DNA of 64,000 nt from Paraniabella ginsengisoli (GTDB lineage Bacteria > Bacteroidota > Bacteroidia > Chitinophagales > Chitinophagaceae): NCBI RefSeq assembly GCF_022513635.1, contig NZ_JAKWBL010000004.1:124001-188000 (forward strand), in the 5' to 3' direction. Each line of letters begins with the position of its first letter. Position 1 is the stretch's first letter. Under the pieces are notes generated by a model. It was not told where the DNA came from and searched no databases. It saw only the letters and a program-made list of their open reading frames with translations. Of this stretch, positions 22,183-33,264 are shown one piece after another. The position numbers and the translations under genes are program-made.

Positions 22183-24257
22183 CTACTTAAAATCTTCGTC
22201 TGTAACGCCTTCGTTTACTTTATAGTTGCTCATTGTCATTTCAAAACTCTGGCCCATTACACTTTGTGACATAGTACCTGGTACTTTTACACCCGCCACA
22301 GTTGTATAGTTACCAAAATCCATTGTCTGTTCCATTTCCTGGCCAGCAGCTTCCATTTTAGATTCCATTCTAACTAGTAAACCAGTATTTACGGAATAAT
22401 ATTCTGTACTCGTTTTGCCGCTTGGTTTTGTTACAGTTATCTTATAAGCATCTTCTCCGTTAACCTTTTCTACGGTTGGTGTTGATAGTTTATATCCGTC
22501 TGTATTGTAAAATTGCTGTTCAAAAATTCCTTTATTATCAGAATAGTTGGCAGCCATTTCTGCATCCATTTCTTTCTTTTGTCCCATTTGAGTCTGATAA
22601 CCTGTTTTTCCATCATAGACCATCTTCATTACTGTCATTCCCTGCATACCCATTTCCATTAAAAATTTATTGGGTGCTGCTTTTTCATAGTTCCGGTGAT
22701 CGATTGTCCGCTTACATTCATTGTTACATCGGCACTCATAGAATTAACTTTATCTAAAGCATCTTTACCTCCGATAGCAGTAATATATTTATCAATAACG
22801 GTCTGGCCTGTCATGTTTTTATCAACAGAAACTGTTGGTGTAGCTGATTCAGTAACGGGCGATGCATATATATCATACATCTTAACCGGATGGCCTAATT
22901 TCTCCAGCCCTTCTTTAACGGCAGATGCTTTTCCCACCACCACAATGCGCGTATCGTTGCTGTTAAAATATTTCTCTGATGCACGCTTAATGTCTTCCGT
23001 AGTTACTGCGTTCAATTTTTGTAAAAAAGTGCGATAATAATCTTTAGGCAGATTGTTAATTAAAATTGTAGTTGCATAGCTAGCTGTTGTTTGCGGGTCT
23101 TCCATGCGCAGCGCAAATAAACCGTTGTAAACAGCTTTTGCTGTTGCCAACTCTTCTGCTGAAATTTTTCCCGCACGCATATTATTTACTTCATTCATGA
23201 TTTCAGCCACGGCACTATCTACTTTATCGTTACGTACAGAAGCGCCAGCGCTAAATATTGTTTGATAACGCCCGGAACCTACATTGCTATAACTGCCGTA
23301 AGTGAAGCCATGCTTTTCACGAAGGTTCATAAAAAGTTTGCTTTCTGCGCCACCGCCTAATATATGATTGGCTAAAACCAAAGCATGATAATCAGGATTG
23401 CTATATGGGTTGCTGATGAGGTTGGCTACTTTGATTTCGCTTTGTACCGCAGAAGGCACATCGATCAAATCAATTTCTGTTTTAGATGGATTTGAAACCG
23501 GAATATCTTTAGCGATAGGAATTTTTTCACCTTTCCATGTACCAAATGCTTTGGTAGCATACTCCTTAGCCTGTTGAGGTGTAATATCGCCTACGAAAGT
23601 AAGAATGGCATTTGCCGGACTTAAGTATTTTTGATAAGCATCTTTAACATCGGCAATTGTAAGCCCTTCCGTAGATTCAATGGTTTGAAACTCACCACTG
23701 GCAGTATTTTTACCAAAAGAAACGGCATTTACTACGCGTGAAGAAATAGCTTTTGCGCTTTTTTCAGTTGATTTAAGATTGGTTATTGCCTGCGATTTCA
23801 GCTTATCGAAATTTTCTTCTTTAAAGGCAGGGTTTCTTAAAGCATCGGCCATTAACATCAGGCTGGGTTCAAAATACCTGTTCAACGCTGATACATAACC
23901 GCCGCCAGAGTTTAACGACACTAACGCGCCCATCATATCTACTTTTTCGTCAAACTGCTCTTTGGTTAAATTTTTAGTGCCTTCGTTCAGCATATCGCCC
24001 ATTATACCTATCACACCCGCTTTATCTCCTTCCACTATTTGTCCTCGGTTGGTGATAAGGCTGGCCGTGATCTTTGGTAATTTATGATTTTCTACAACAA
24101 GCACAGTCATACCGTTTGGCAGTACAAATTTTGCAGGATCAGCAATTTTAATGACTGGAGCCGGGCCTTCTTTAGGTTTTTTGCTTCTATCTATTGTTTG
24201 CGCAAATGCCGCAAGGGAAAGGAAAAGTGCGGTAGATGCGATAAATATTTTTTTCAT
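22183..24257 (-). CDS. M16-family peptidase-like subunit without zinc motif (one frameshift)
   Basis: A signal peptide (MKKIFIASTALFLSLAAFAQ) is followed by two M16 (pitrilysin-like) domains and a C-terminal ~200-residue module rich in Met and Thr that resembles a LolA-like sandwich. At the position of the HxxEH zinc site it reads GVIGIMGDMLNEGT, so it lacks the catalytic residues. It should be the non-catalytic partner of the active M16 protein encoded immediately upstream. The reading frame breaks at the A-run near 22680 (minus strand); adding one A joins MKKAAPNKF to LMEMGMQGMTVM. M16 pairs of this type form heterodimers that degrade peptides in the periplasm. Confidence 0.85.
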
Positions 24258-24315
24258 CCGTTAATTTTTTATTGTTTTTGCTTACGCATGAATTTTGTTG
24301 AGAATGTTTTGCCGG

Positions 24316-24347
24316 GATATATTCTACAGTACAAGAGTGCGACGCAA
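24316..24347. repeat. Dispersed element, copy A (ACAAGAGTGCGACGCAA)
   Basis: GATATATTCTACAGTACAAG followed by AGTGCGACGCAA matches the element at 44648-44679 at 31 of 32 positions, with a third, more divergent copy at 34449. It lies between the two M16 genes. The copy at 44.6 kb also has a conserved tail that this copy lacks. Confidence 0.75.
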
Positions 24348-24385
24348 TACCGATGCCATCTGCACTTCAGCCCGGTCAACCATTA

Positions 24386-25702
24386 TTATTTACTGGCCTC
24401 TGGTTTAGGTAAATAATAAACTACGACACGCTGGTTCTTATTCAAATATTTTTTGCCACGTCCTGAATATCCTGGCGGGTAATTGATTTTATAAGTTCCA
24501 GCTCGGTGTTTAAATAATTAGTATTACCATGAAAAGTGTAGCCGCTTGCCAGGCTTTCCGCAATGCCCTGCATGGTGTTATTGCCGCTTACAAAATCATT
24601 TTCAGCCTGGTTTTGCAACTTAGTAAATTCTGTTTCTGAAATAAGTGAGGATTGTAATTTGGCGACTTCTTCATCCATATCCATTAAAAGACTATCCAAA
24701 TTCTGATTACCATTTGGCAATGCAAAAGTCAGATAAGCGCCGTAATCTTCAAGCGTGTAATTAAACGCAGCAACCTGCAACGCATTCTTTTTCTGATCAA
24801 CCATTTTTTTATACATGCGGCTGCTGGCGCCACCACTTAAAATCTGAGAAGCCATATCAAGCGCAACCGCTTCGCGCGATTTCATGCCGGGGGTACGGTA
24901 GGCGGCAATAATTGCAGGAATTTGAATATTCGCATCATAAGCGGTATCAATTATTTCTTTGGTAATAGGTTCTTCTTTTGCATCAACCCTTTGGATAGCC
25001 GGTCCTTTTGGAATGGGGCCGAAGTAAGCCTCCACCAGCTTTTTGGTTTTAGCCGGATCAATATCTCCCGCAACTACCAACACTGCATTATTGGGTGCAT
25101 AATATTTTTATTAAATGCTAAAAAATCCGGAAGTTTTGTATTGTCCAAATCTTCCATGCTACCAATTATCGGCCATGTGTAAGGATGCTTGGTAAACAGT
25201 TTAGAAAAAACGGAAGATATCAGGTTTCCGTAAGGCTGATTATCCATGCGCAACCTTTTTTCTTCTTTTACCACTTCGTTTTGCGTTTTTACACCGTCTT
25301 CATTGATTACCGGATGCATTAATCTTTCGCTTTCCAACCAAAGGCCTGTTTCTAGTTGATTGCTTGGAAATACTTCATAATAATAAGTGCGATCCTGGCT
25401 GGTGTTGGCGTTGTTTTGTCCACCGTTTTGGGAAACGATTTTCATAAACTCACCTTTTTTATATTTTTTGAACCTTCAAATAGCAGGTGCTCAAAAAAGT
25501 GAGCCATACCAGTATGGCCAGATACTTCATCTTTACTTCCTACATGATACATAACAGAAGTTACTACAACCGGTGCTGAATGATCTTCATGAAGCACCAC
25601 GTGCAAACCGTTGTCCAGGTTGAATTCTGTAAACTTTACCTTTTGTGCTGTAGCAGGTAGCACCCCCATCAGCAGCAAAAAACCAATGTTGATTTTTTTC
25701 AT
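24386..25702 (-). CDS. Zinc-dependent M16-family peptidase (three frameshifts)
   Basis: This is the catalytic member of the M16 pair. A signal peptide (ending ATAQ) precedes the HxxEH zinc motif in HTGMAHFFEHLLFEGSKN; the downstream Glu ligand is expected in QNEVVKEEKR. Three A-run losses break the frame: near 25458 (joining GSKNIKK to GEFMKIVSQNGG), near 25110 (joining FNKK to YYAPNNAVLVVAGD), and near 24450, where repair extends the C-terminus to VVVYYLPKPEASK and a stop at 24386. The repaired protein has about 440 residues, normal for the family. It acts in the periplasm and is transcribed just before its inactive partner. Confidence 0.88.
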
Positions 25703-25991
25703 TCCTAACTTTTTATTGTTTTTATTAGTGGCATTTTCTCATAGCTATCGAACGTTAAAAGCTTTTCTTCTATAAAACGTTTTCCATTTCGTGTATACAG
25801 TCTATTTGTATTTGATGTTACTTCATTCCGGATAATATCATCGAATAGGTTGCGCGTTAGTTGATACGAAGCTAATAAAAAAACGAGCGCTTAATTTACC
25901 GCTCATGTAATATTTTAATCCCTTAAAGGACTCTATTTGAATAAAAATAAGGAAAAAAGTAATTGATTTAACGGAAATTCGATGAACCAGA

Positions 25992-26684
25992 TCAGGCTAC
26001 CAAATTAGCAACCAGCACGGCCAGAACACCAACACCCAATCCCATGTAATACTCGCGCGGCGTATGTTCTGAAAGAATTAATCGCGAGGAACCAACAATG
26101 CCTGTAATGAAAATGGCCAACGCCAGATAAATAGTAATATTGGAAGAAGATGGATCGAAAGTAAGCAAACATAAGAAAGCCGTAGCTGTGCCCAAAGCTA
26201 TTGCGTGCATACTTATTTTTAAATAGATATTAGCCAAAAGCCCCATGGAAGAAGCAAGGAACACGCCTAAGGAAAAAACAACGAGATGATGCGGCACACC
26301 CGGAAGCCCGCGCCATACATACCAGATCCAGAAATACCAGATATTACAAACTATGAAAGGGACAATACGATCTTTGCGTTCCTTTAATTTGATCGAGCTG
26401 ATCAGATTCAGGCCCTTTAATAGCAGTACACTTATTAATGGAAAAAATGTGTAATTAATAAAGGCGCGACCCAATGTGAGTATTTTTTCCTGAGCCGATG
26501 CGCCAACAAACAAAAACGGTTCTACAAATAAAATAAAAGCAATTACATACAACGGTACAAATACAGGGTGAAAAAGATAGGACAAAAAATTTGCCAGCGC
26601 TTTAAGAACCGGGTTTACCCGATTTTCCGGATTCTCCTCAGCCTGTTGCAATCCTTCCGATGTTATAAAAAGTTTTGTAGACAT
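25992..26684 (-). CDS. Polytopic membrane protein, PAP2-like
   Basis: This 230-residue protein has about six hydrophobic spans. It has short conserved stretches seen in Bacteroidota proteins related to the PAP2 phosphatase superfamily: KERKDRIVPF, a central SMHA and a late GSSRLILSEHTPREYYMG. The last segment resembles the C3 motif of lipid phosphatases (SR...H...D), but the Asp is replaced by Glu, so activity is uncertain. I chose MSTKLFITSEG (ATG at 26684) as start rather than an upstream in-frame start at 26717. It is divergent from the M23 gene. It could act on lipid-carrier phosphates, but I only infer this. Confidence 0.6.
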   Translation of the reverse strand: MSTKLFITSEGLQQAEENPENRVNPVLKALANFLSYLFHPVFVPLYVIAFILFVEPFLFVGASAQEKILTLGRAFINYTFFPLISVLLLKGLNLISSIKLKERKDRIVPFIVCNIWYFWIWYVWRGLPGVPHHLVVFSLGVFLASSMGLLANIYLKISMHAIALGTATAFLCLLTFDPSSSNITIYLALAIFITGIVGSSRLILSEHTPREYYMGLGVGVLAVLVANLVA

Positions 26685-26849
26685 ATTATCGCGGCAAAGT
26701 AATGGAATTATTTTCAAGAGACCGCCAATGCTTAGTGATCGCTATTGTCAAATGCCCCATCACTACTATTAGCTATTGTCATCAGAATTTGCTTACAATA
26801 CCTTTAGGTTGAAATTCCCAGTTTCTTTAAACCTACTAAAAGCCCAAAC

Positions 26850-28946
26850 ATGGCAAAAAAAACAGCAACGAAAGCGCCTGCCAAAAAGCTCCGGCTAAAC
26901 GCAAAGCAGCAGCAAAAAAACCACCACTGCAACAAAAGCAACGCTTAAAAACGCAAAAAATCCTTTGGCTCATATCAAGCATTACGACTTCAAAGTATCG
27001 CAGCCTTTTAAATTCAAGTCTACAAAGAAAAAATTTGAACAACCCGAACCTGCACGCAACCTACCGCCGGATATCGCGGTAACTTCAATGGAGCCACAAG
27101 AGGGTGGAGTTTTATTTTATCATCCAACGCCCGGCTTTACGAGTCAGGACGCGAAGCTTGCGCAATTTTCAGTTGCAATGCTTATTTATAACAAGGGATC
27201 AAAATCTGTCGATCTTGATAAAGTGATCATTGAATATAAAAGTGGTTCTTCCACCTTAAAAAAAGAAATCTATTTACCCTCTGACAAGCTGATCATTGAT
27301 CCAGGATATGCATGGTGGTGGCAAAATAGCCGCGATTACCACCAAACCGGTGATGTTGTATTTCTTACAGCGCCTTTTCCCACTTCAGCAACGCTCAAAT
27401 TATACTTTAAAGGTTATACAAGTCCGCTTTCCTTTACTAAAAATTTGAAAGCCTATAATCGCTCGCTCGCTTTACCTTTCAAATCTGCTGACTTTGGGAA
27501 AGATGAGCATGTCAGCGGTTATTCCATGCACGGTGGAGGCGATCAGGTTTTTGCCTACGATCTTGGAGTGCAGGCTTACGTGAATAATGGATGGACGGGT
27601 GTGCATCCAGGAAAGGCAGGAGACAAAAATGAACATCACCGGATCTGGGGAAAACCGGTATATGCTATGGCAGACGGGACTGTACTCCATTTTGAAAGTA
27701 ATATTCCTAACAACACAAAGCTTGATGGATCAAAAGAAAACATGCAAAAACAAAAAGATGATTACTGGGGCTCTTTTGATTATGGAGGTTCGGGTAATCA
27801 TTTTTACATACGGCATGGAGATGTAGTTGCTTTGTACGCACATCTTCAAAAAGGATCGCTCACTTCAAAATTCAAGAAAAACGGAGCGGTTGTTAAGAAA
27901 GGAGACTTACTTGGCAAAGCTGGCAATTCAGGTAATTCTACCGGGCCGCATTTGCATTTACATATTAAAACTTATAAAAACGATACAGAGCCAGAAGGTG
28001 GCGCTTTTAGGCCGTTGTTATTTAATAACGGTTTTGTAATTGGCAAAGCTAATTATCCAAAACCACTAAGTAACATAAACTGGTCGCCGCTGCAAACACA
28101 GGGTATACCGGGCCTGAAAGACAAAGCCTGTTTTGTTCATCCTTCTGAAACGCATCCATATTGTGCCTATCCCACAAACTGGGGCGAAGTATGCCGCTTT
28201 GGTGTAAGTGATAGCACTTATCAATTAGAATTTGACAAAGCCTGGACTTGTGGATACTATCCTATATGGATCGATGCTTATGAAGTTTCAGGTAAGCTTT
28301 ACTACAATGTTATATTCCGTCCATCCAAAGGAATACAATGGGTTGCCCGCCACGGATTGAATGGCACAAAATATCAGCAAGAGTTTGACACCTGGGGAAA
28401 AGCGGGTTACAGGCTTATCAATGTAAACTCATACATTGCTTCAGGTAAAATTTTGTATGCGGCGGTTTGGATCAAAGACAGCAGTGTTTCTACTTTTGCT
28501 TATCATGGCTGGTCTTTAGCAGATCACGAAAGTAAATTTCAGGGTTATGCAAGGAGTGGATGGGTACCAGCAAATGTTTCTTGCGTGGATCTTAACGGAA
28601 AAGTTTATGTGACCGCACTGTGGGAAAAAAGAATACCGGGGGATTTTATTTACGGCCTGTTATGACATTGTCTGAATTTGTAGCTGCGTTTGATCAATAC
28701 ACCAATAAGGAAAAATTCAAACTCGTTTATCTTGATGCATATATCAGAGGGGGCAAGCCTGTGTTGAGCGGCATCTGGTATAAAACAGCGCCAAACTTTA
28801 ATTCATGGTATGAAAAATACAACAAAACCGCAGCGCAGTTCCAGGCAGAATATAATGCTATGCTGAAAAATGGTTTCCTAACCCGCTGCATTGCCGGCTA
28901 CAGCCAGGGCGGCTCGGCGCGGTTCGAAGGGATTTGGTCTAAATAA
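26850..28946 (+). CDS. M23 metallopeptidase with Lys/Ala-rich tail and tandem repeats (frameshifts)
   Basis: Starting at the ATG at 26850, the repaired N-terminus is a Lys/Ala/Pro/Thr-rich tail (MAKKTATKAPAKKAPAKRKA and onward) with no signal peptide. An all-beta region follows, then an M23 lysostaphin-type peptidase domain with the zinc/active-site motifs FYIRHGDVVALYAHL and GNSTGPHLHLHI. The C-terminus holds about five ~49-residue repeats (pattern: aromatic, GY or GF, then V/I-x-x-Y, then G-K) resembling bacterial tandem repeat domain 1. Frames break at A-runs near 26885, 26917 and 28626. The enzyme should cut peptidoglycan cross-links or Gly-rich peptides. How it leaves the cell is unclear. 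It is divergent from the membrane protein gene at 26684. Confidence 0.78.
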
Positions 28947-28962
28947 AAAATGATCTTTCTAT

Positions 28963-28993
28963 AAACCCGGCTCATTAACCTGTAGCCGGGTTT
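28963..28993 (+). terminator. Intrinsic terminator of the M23 gene
   Basis: AAACCCGGCT and AGCCGGGTTT form a perfect 10-bp stem around an 11-nt loop, followed by ATTATTTTTAT. It lies 17 bp past the stop codon. Confidence 0.9.
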
Positions 28994-29089
28994 ATTATTT
29001 TTATATTTTCACCCTACTTTGATTTTTCGGTTAGCAACATAATCCTTAAAACTAATGCTGATAATCATTTATTTTTATAACCTCTGGTT

Positions 29090-30851
29090 ATGAAGATAAA
29101 ATCGACCCTCTGTTTTATACTGATATTTGTCAGCTTCTGCTCTTTTGGTCAGGATGAAGATATACAACCATATATAAAGGCCTGGAAAAAATCTGGTAAA
29201 GATCAAAGCTATGCTTCTCAAGTATTTTTTGATTCACTACGTATCAATAAAGACGATGTATCTAAAAAAATAAATACTGGTCAGATATCAAAAAACTGCA
29301 TAGCTATTTGTTAAAACATCCGGACAGAAGGCTGGAAGTACGTTTATTGATGTTTGAAATAATGGCGGCGAGGGAGCATGGCAAGGCTAAACAATATTAT
29401 AAGACGATTGATGAAGCTATAAAAAAGCACACCCGTTGCAAGATCCGCAACTCACGGCGGAATTATATAGCATAAGGGCCGATATTCCGCCGTCGGCAGA
29501 AACACATTTATTGTATAATTTAAAAGCGCTCGAAATACAACGAAGAATAGGGTTTGAATATTTTCCTTATATACAAAACCGCTTTTTTGGCATAAGCTCA
29601 TCGCTTTATAGTCAGGCAAATTATAAACAGTCTATTTCTTATGGACGGGAATTTTTTGACGTGTGGCATTTAGATAGTGTGCATCGCGATCCCAGAGTTT
29701 ATATTTTTCAATGTGATCTTTTAGGAGCAGCATATTTAAAGCTTCATAATTATGACAGCTCTCGTTGGTACTATTCAAAAATAATCGAAGAGTTAAAAAA
29801 GAAAAAGATCCTCATGTGGCAACACTATGGAACGGTATAGCTATTGGCAATATTGGCAAAACTTACACCAATGAAAGCAATTTCAGCAAAGCACAACCTT
29901 TGTTAAGCCAGTATCTGCAGCAAAGTATTTCCGTTGGAGATTCTTTGAACATTGCGATGTCTCAAAATGCTTTTGCTTCTTTTTACATACAGCAAAAAGA
30001 ATATGCACCGGCTTATGCGGCAGCGGGATACGCTTTAAGCATAGCTAAAAGGCAAAGCATTTATGCTGAAATAATACATGCAACTAATATACTCGCTCAA
30101 TATCATCAGAAATATAATCACGCCGATAGCGCAGTTTATTATCATAAGTTATCGAACGAATATCAGAATTTGCTAAAGGATAGTGCAAGAAAAAGTGAGC
30201 TGTCTGTCATTAAAGCCCAGATTGCATTTGACAACTTACAATATTTTTTGACCAGGCATTAACTACAGCCCAACGTGAAAAGAATCTACGAAATGCTATT
30301 TTAATTGGAATCGTATTAATAACAATTATTGTGCTGCTATTGTACAATCGAAAACGAGTAAGAGACAAAAATAAACTACGAGACATAAAACTTAAACAGG
30401 CAGCAGCCGAACAAAAAGTAATAGATGCACGCGAAAAAATAATTCTTTTCACGAACAACTTAATTGAACAGAATAATCTAATTAAAACACTGCAGGAACA
30501 GCTTGAAAGAATGCAAAGCCCTTCATCCGAAGCTACGGAACAATTACTAACAAAACCATTGCTTACTGAAGAGGGTTGGGAAACATTCAGACTTGATTTT
30601 TCAAAAGCTTACCCTTCTTTTTTCATCAACTTCGTCAGCAATCAGATAATCTTACTCCTGCAATGGAGCGGCTTGCGGCACTCATTTTCCTTCAGCTTAA
30701 TAATTACCAGATAGCCAATAGCCTTGGCATTAGCAAAGAGAGTGTATCCAGAAGCAAGCGGCGCCTAAGATCTATACTGAATTTAAATGCAGAACTTTCT
30801 TTAGAAGATCATATTACTGGCTTAGATAACACAGATAAAAACCGTAAGTAA
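29090..30851 (+). CDS. TPR-membrane-coiled coil-HTH regulator (at least five frameshifts)
   Basis: A signal peptide (MKIKSTLCFILIFVSFCSFG) precedes a helical TPR-type sensor region, a single membrane span (NAILIGIVLITIIVLLLYN), a coiled coil (about NKLRDIKLKQAAAEQKVI to EQLERMQ) and a C-terminal LuxR-like helix-turn-helix (MERLAALIFLQLNNYQIANS, then LGISKESVSRSKRRL). This layout is a known Bacteroidota regulator family whose C-terminus follows a conserved LTEEGWETFRLDFSKAYPSFF segment. Frames break at A/T runs near 29291, 29424, 29805 and 30246, and again near 30634; each joins cleanly. It may sense the envelope and bind DNA from the membrane. Two arrays of phased GTCC repeats lie immediately downstream and are plausible targets. 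Confidence 0.75.
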
Positions 30852-30864
30852 AAACATTCAGGTA

Positions 30865-30901
30865 GTCCGCATTTTGTCCGCGCCTTGTCCTGTAATGGTC
30901 C
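30865..30901. promoter_or_regulatory. Phased GTCC direct-repeat array 1
   Basis: GTCC occurs at 30865, 30876, 30887 and 30898, exactly 11 bp apart each time, with C/G- and T-rich spacers. The array lies 47 bp upstream of the micro-ORF start. The period is close to one helical turn, so the sites face one side of the DNA, as PhoB-type or other direct-repeat binding sites do. Confidence 0.7.
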
Positions 30902-30947
30902 GCATAAAATTTTGCAAAGGCCTTTTCTGGCAGACATATTTGCAATT

Positions 30948-31061
30948 ATGAAACCTCCCAAACACTTTTATGTCATCCTTCTAATAATTGTGTTGGCAAT
31001 AATGCTGCTATTAGCGGTGTGGCTTTATTTTGAACATCGATTACAGTCTCTGTCGCAATAA
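30948..31061 (+). CDS. 37-residue single-span membrane peptide
   Basis: The ATG at 30948 opens MKPPKHFYVILLIIVLAIML and closes with LLAVWLYFEHRLQSLSQ before a TAA at 31059. It is one hydrophobic helix with a basic N-terminus and a polar C-terminus. It is flanked upstream and downstream by the two GTCC arrays, which suggests it has its own promoter. I do not recognise a family. The coding claim rests on the start codon, the clean hydrophobic profile and the regulatory context only. Confidence 0.5.
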   Translation: MKPPKHFYVILLIIVLAIMLLLAVWLYFEHRLQSLSQ

Positions 31062-31077
31062 TTATTCAAAATAAGAT

Positions 31078-31114
31078 GTCCGGCTTTTGTCCGCCCTTTG
31101 TCCGCATTTAGTCC
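31078..31114. promoter_or_regulatory. Phased GTCC direct-repeat array 2
   Basis: GTCC occurs at 31078, 31089, 31100 and 31111, again exactly 11 bp apart. It repeats the design of array 1 and sits 109 bp before the beta-helix surface protein gene. The two arrays differ in their spacer bases, so the GTCC spacing itself seems to be what is conserved. Confidence 0.7.
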
Positions 31115-31222
31115 TCCATGCTTTTTGGATCACCTATTGGTTTAATGCACCTTTATCAGGTGCTTAAAACAGCTTGTTTTTAGCTAAACCGAATACCCCT
31201 CAATCAACCAAAATAAAAAAAC

Positions 31223-33123
31223 ATGATCAGGAAATTACTAATCGCAGCGTTCACATTTTTCTCTTTCTCAATATGTGTTTTTTCACAAACCATATTTGTA
31301 AATAGCGCTGCCACAGGAGCTAACGACGGTTCCAGTTGGGAAAATGCTTATCAAAATCTAACCAATGCATTAAATGCGGCAAACAGTAACTCCGGCATTA
31401 CACAGGTTTGGGTAGCCGAAGGAACTTATTTTCCATCTTCCACTAATAACAGAGACGATTTCTTTAATTTAAGAAGAAATAATCTTCAGCTTTATGGCGG
31501 TTTTGCTGGCAATGAAACGGCGTTGGAGCAGCGAAATGTAAACACTCATCTCACCACACTTAGCGGCAATATAGGATTAACTGAATCTAACACCGACAAT
31601 AGTTATCATATTATGGTAATTGAACTTGATCCTGAAGCACCGGTTGCAATTGACAACTCATTGGTAATTGATGGTTTTACTTTTTCTGATGGCAATGCAA
31701 ATGCTGGTTCAGTTTTCAACAGTCTATATCCACGTTATACCGGAGGCTCAATATTCATTTCATGTAATTTCAATTCAATAAACATCACTCCTTTAATAAG
31801 GAATTGCTCATTTATTAATAACAGAGCTTTTTCGAGTGGCGCAGTTACATATTACGGCATATCCACAACTGGTAATTCTTTTCGTGTTGAAGATTGCAAT
31901 TTTCAGAATAATTACTCAGGCTATACTGGTGCAGCAATAGATGTAATGCAGTTAGACGCAGCTGGCTATGGTGTTGCAGGTGTTTTTTCTGTAGTAGTTG
32001 AACGCAGCAGTTTCACTGGCAATTCAGTTGATAACTATTCGCAAGGAGGCGCCAATGGCGGTATTGGGGCAGGTATAAATACATTTGGGCAAGGAACTTT
32101 GTTGGTAAGCCGCTCTGCTTTTATCAATAATGCCATTGGTCCTCTACCACATTTGCCGGGAGCTATAAAGGCACAGCCATTTCGGCCAGGAATGGAGGAG
32201 TGGTTACTATAGTTAATACTGTTGGATATGCCAACAATAACTACATTCCGCTTTATAATATGCAGTCAACCTTCAACATGGTCAACTCAACCTTTTATAA
32301 TCCTGCCGGTTCTGTTTTAGACATGAATACCCCTGTTAACAATACCATTCAAAATTCGATATTATGGACCGATGACAATACTGGAAATGTTATGTCACTA
32401 AGCAATGGAACGGCAACCATAAATATTGCTAACTCTATTTTAAATGCCACTTATCAGGGAACAGCTACATTGAGCAATGTATTAAACAGCGATCCTCTAT
32501 TTACCAATCCCGGCGCAGGTGATTTTTCCCTACAGCAGGGAAGCCCGGCTATAAACAACGGAGATGATAGCTTTTATGATGAAAGCAATATGGGCAATAC
32601 AGATCAGCTCGGCGGTAACCGTACCTTGAACGCAAACATTGATATTGGAGCCTATGAATACACCGGCGCCTTGCCCGTTCATTTTGGAGCTATTAACGCT
32701 ACATTTAGCAACAATATATTACTCCTTAACTGGAGTACGCTAACAGAAAGCAATAATGATCACTTCGAGATCGAAATATCTGCTGATGGCAAGCATTTTT
32801 CAAAATTAGCAATCGTTCAATCTAAAAGCCTTAATGGAAACTCATCGACATTGCTCGAATATCATCATCAGACTGGCCTAAGCGGTGCATTACCATCTTT
32901 AGGTATCAGCAGCCTTGCGTTATTGGGTTTTCTAATTCCTACAGGCAAAAGAAGAAGGTTGTTCGCTATTACGTTTGTAATTGCTGGTGCCTTATTCATC
33001 AGTTGTTCTAAAAATGATTCATCACCCATTAACGCTAACCAATATATTTATCTACGTATAGCACAGGTTGATAAAGATGGAAGTAAAGATTTCAGCAAGA
33101 CCGTACGGGTTGCGTTTGAATAG
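31223..33123 (+). CDS. Beta-helix surface protein with membrane-hairpin C-terminal module (one frameshift)
   Basis: A signal peptide (ending CVFSQ) leads into a right-handed parallel beta-helix rich in Asn, Ser and Gly (TIFVNSAATGANDGSSWENA, LYGGFAGNE, and a later DIGAYEY). The helix is followed by a fibronectin-III-like domain (LPVHFGAINATF, NWSTLTESNNDHFEIEIS). That domain is interrupted by a membrane span, GKRRR, a second hydrophobic span ending FISCSKND, and then closes with IYLRIAQVDKDG and DFSKTVRV. There is no type IX CTD after it. One base is missing near 32142; repair joins AIG to PSTTFAGSYKGTAISARNGG. The C-terminal module is shared with the protein at 41304-42773. It is probably surface-exposed and under the GTCC array upstream. 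Confidence 0.8.
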
Positions 33124-33264
33124 ATAACGGGGACAATAATAATTTCTGAAAACAGAATCGCATATGTATGCTTTACAAAAAATGGTAGGTACATAATGAA
33201 AAGTGCTATGATTAATTTTAGCCTATGTGTATTGCCGTTATCTTTGTGGTCAATTAATATTTTT

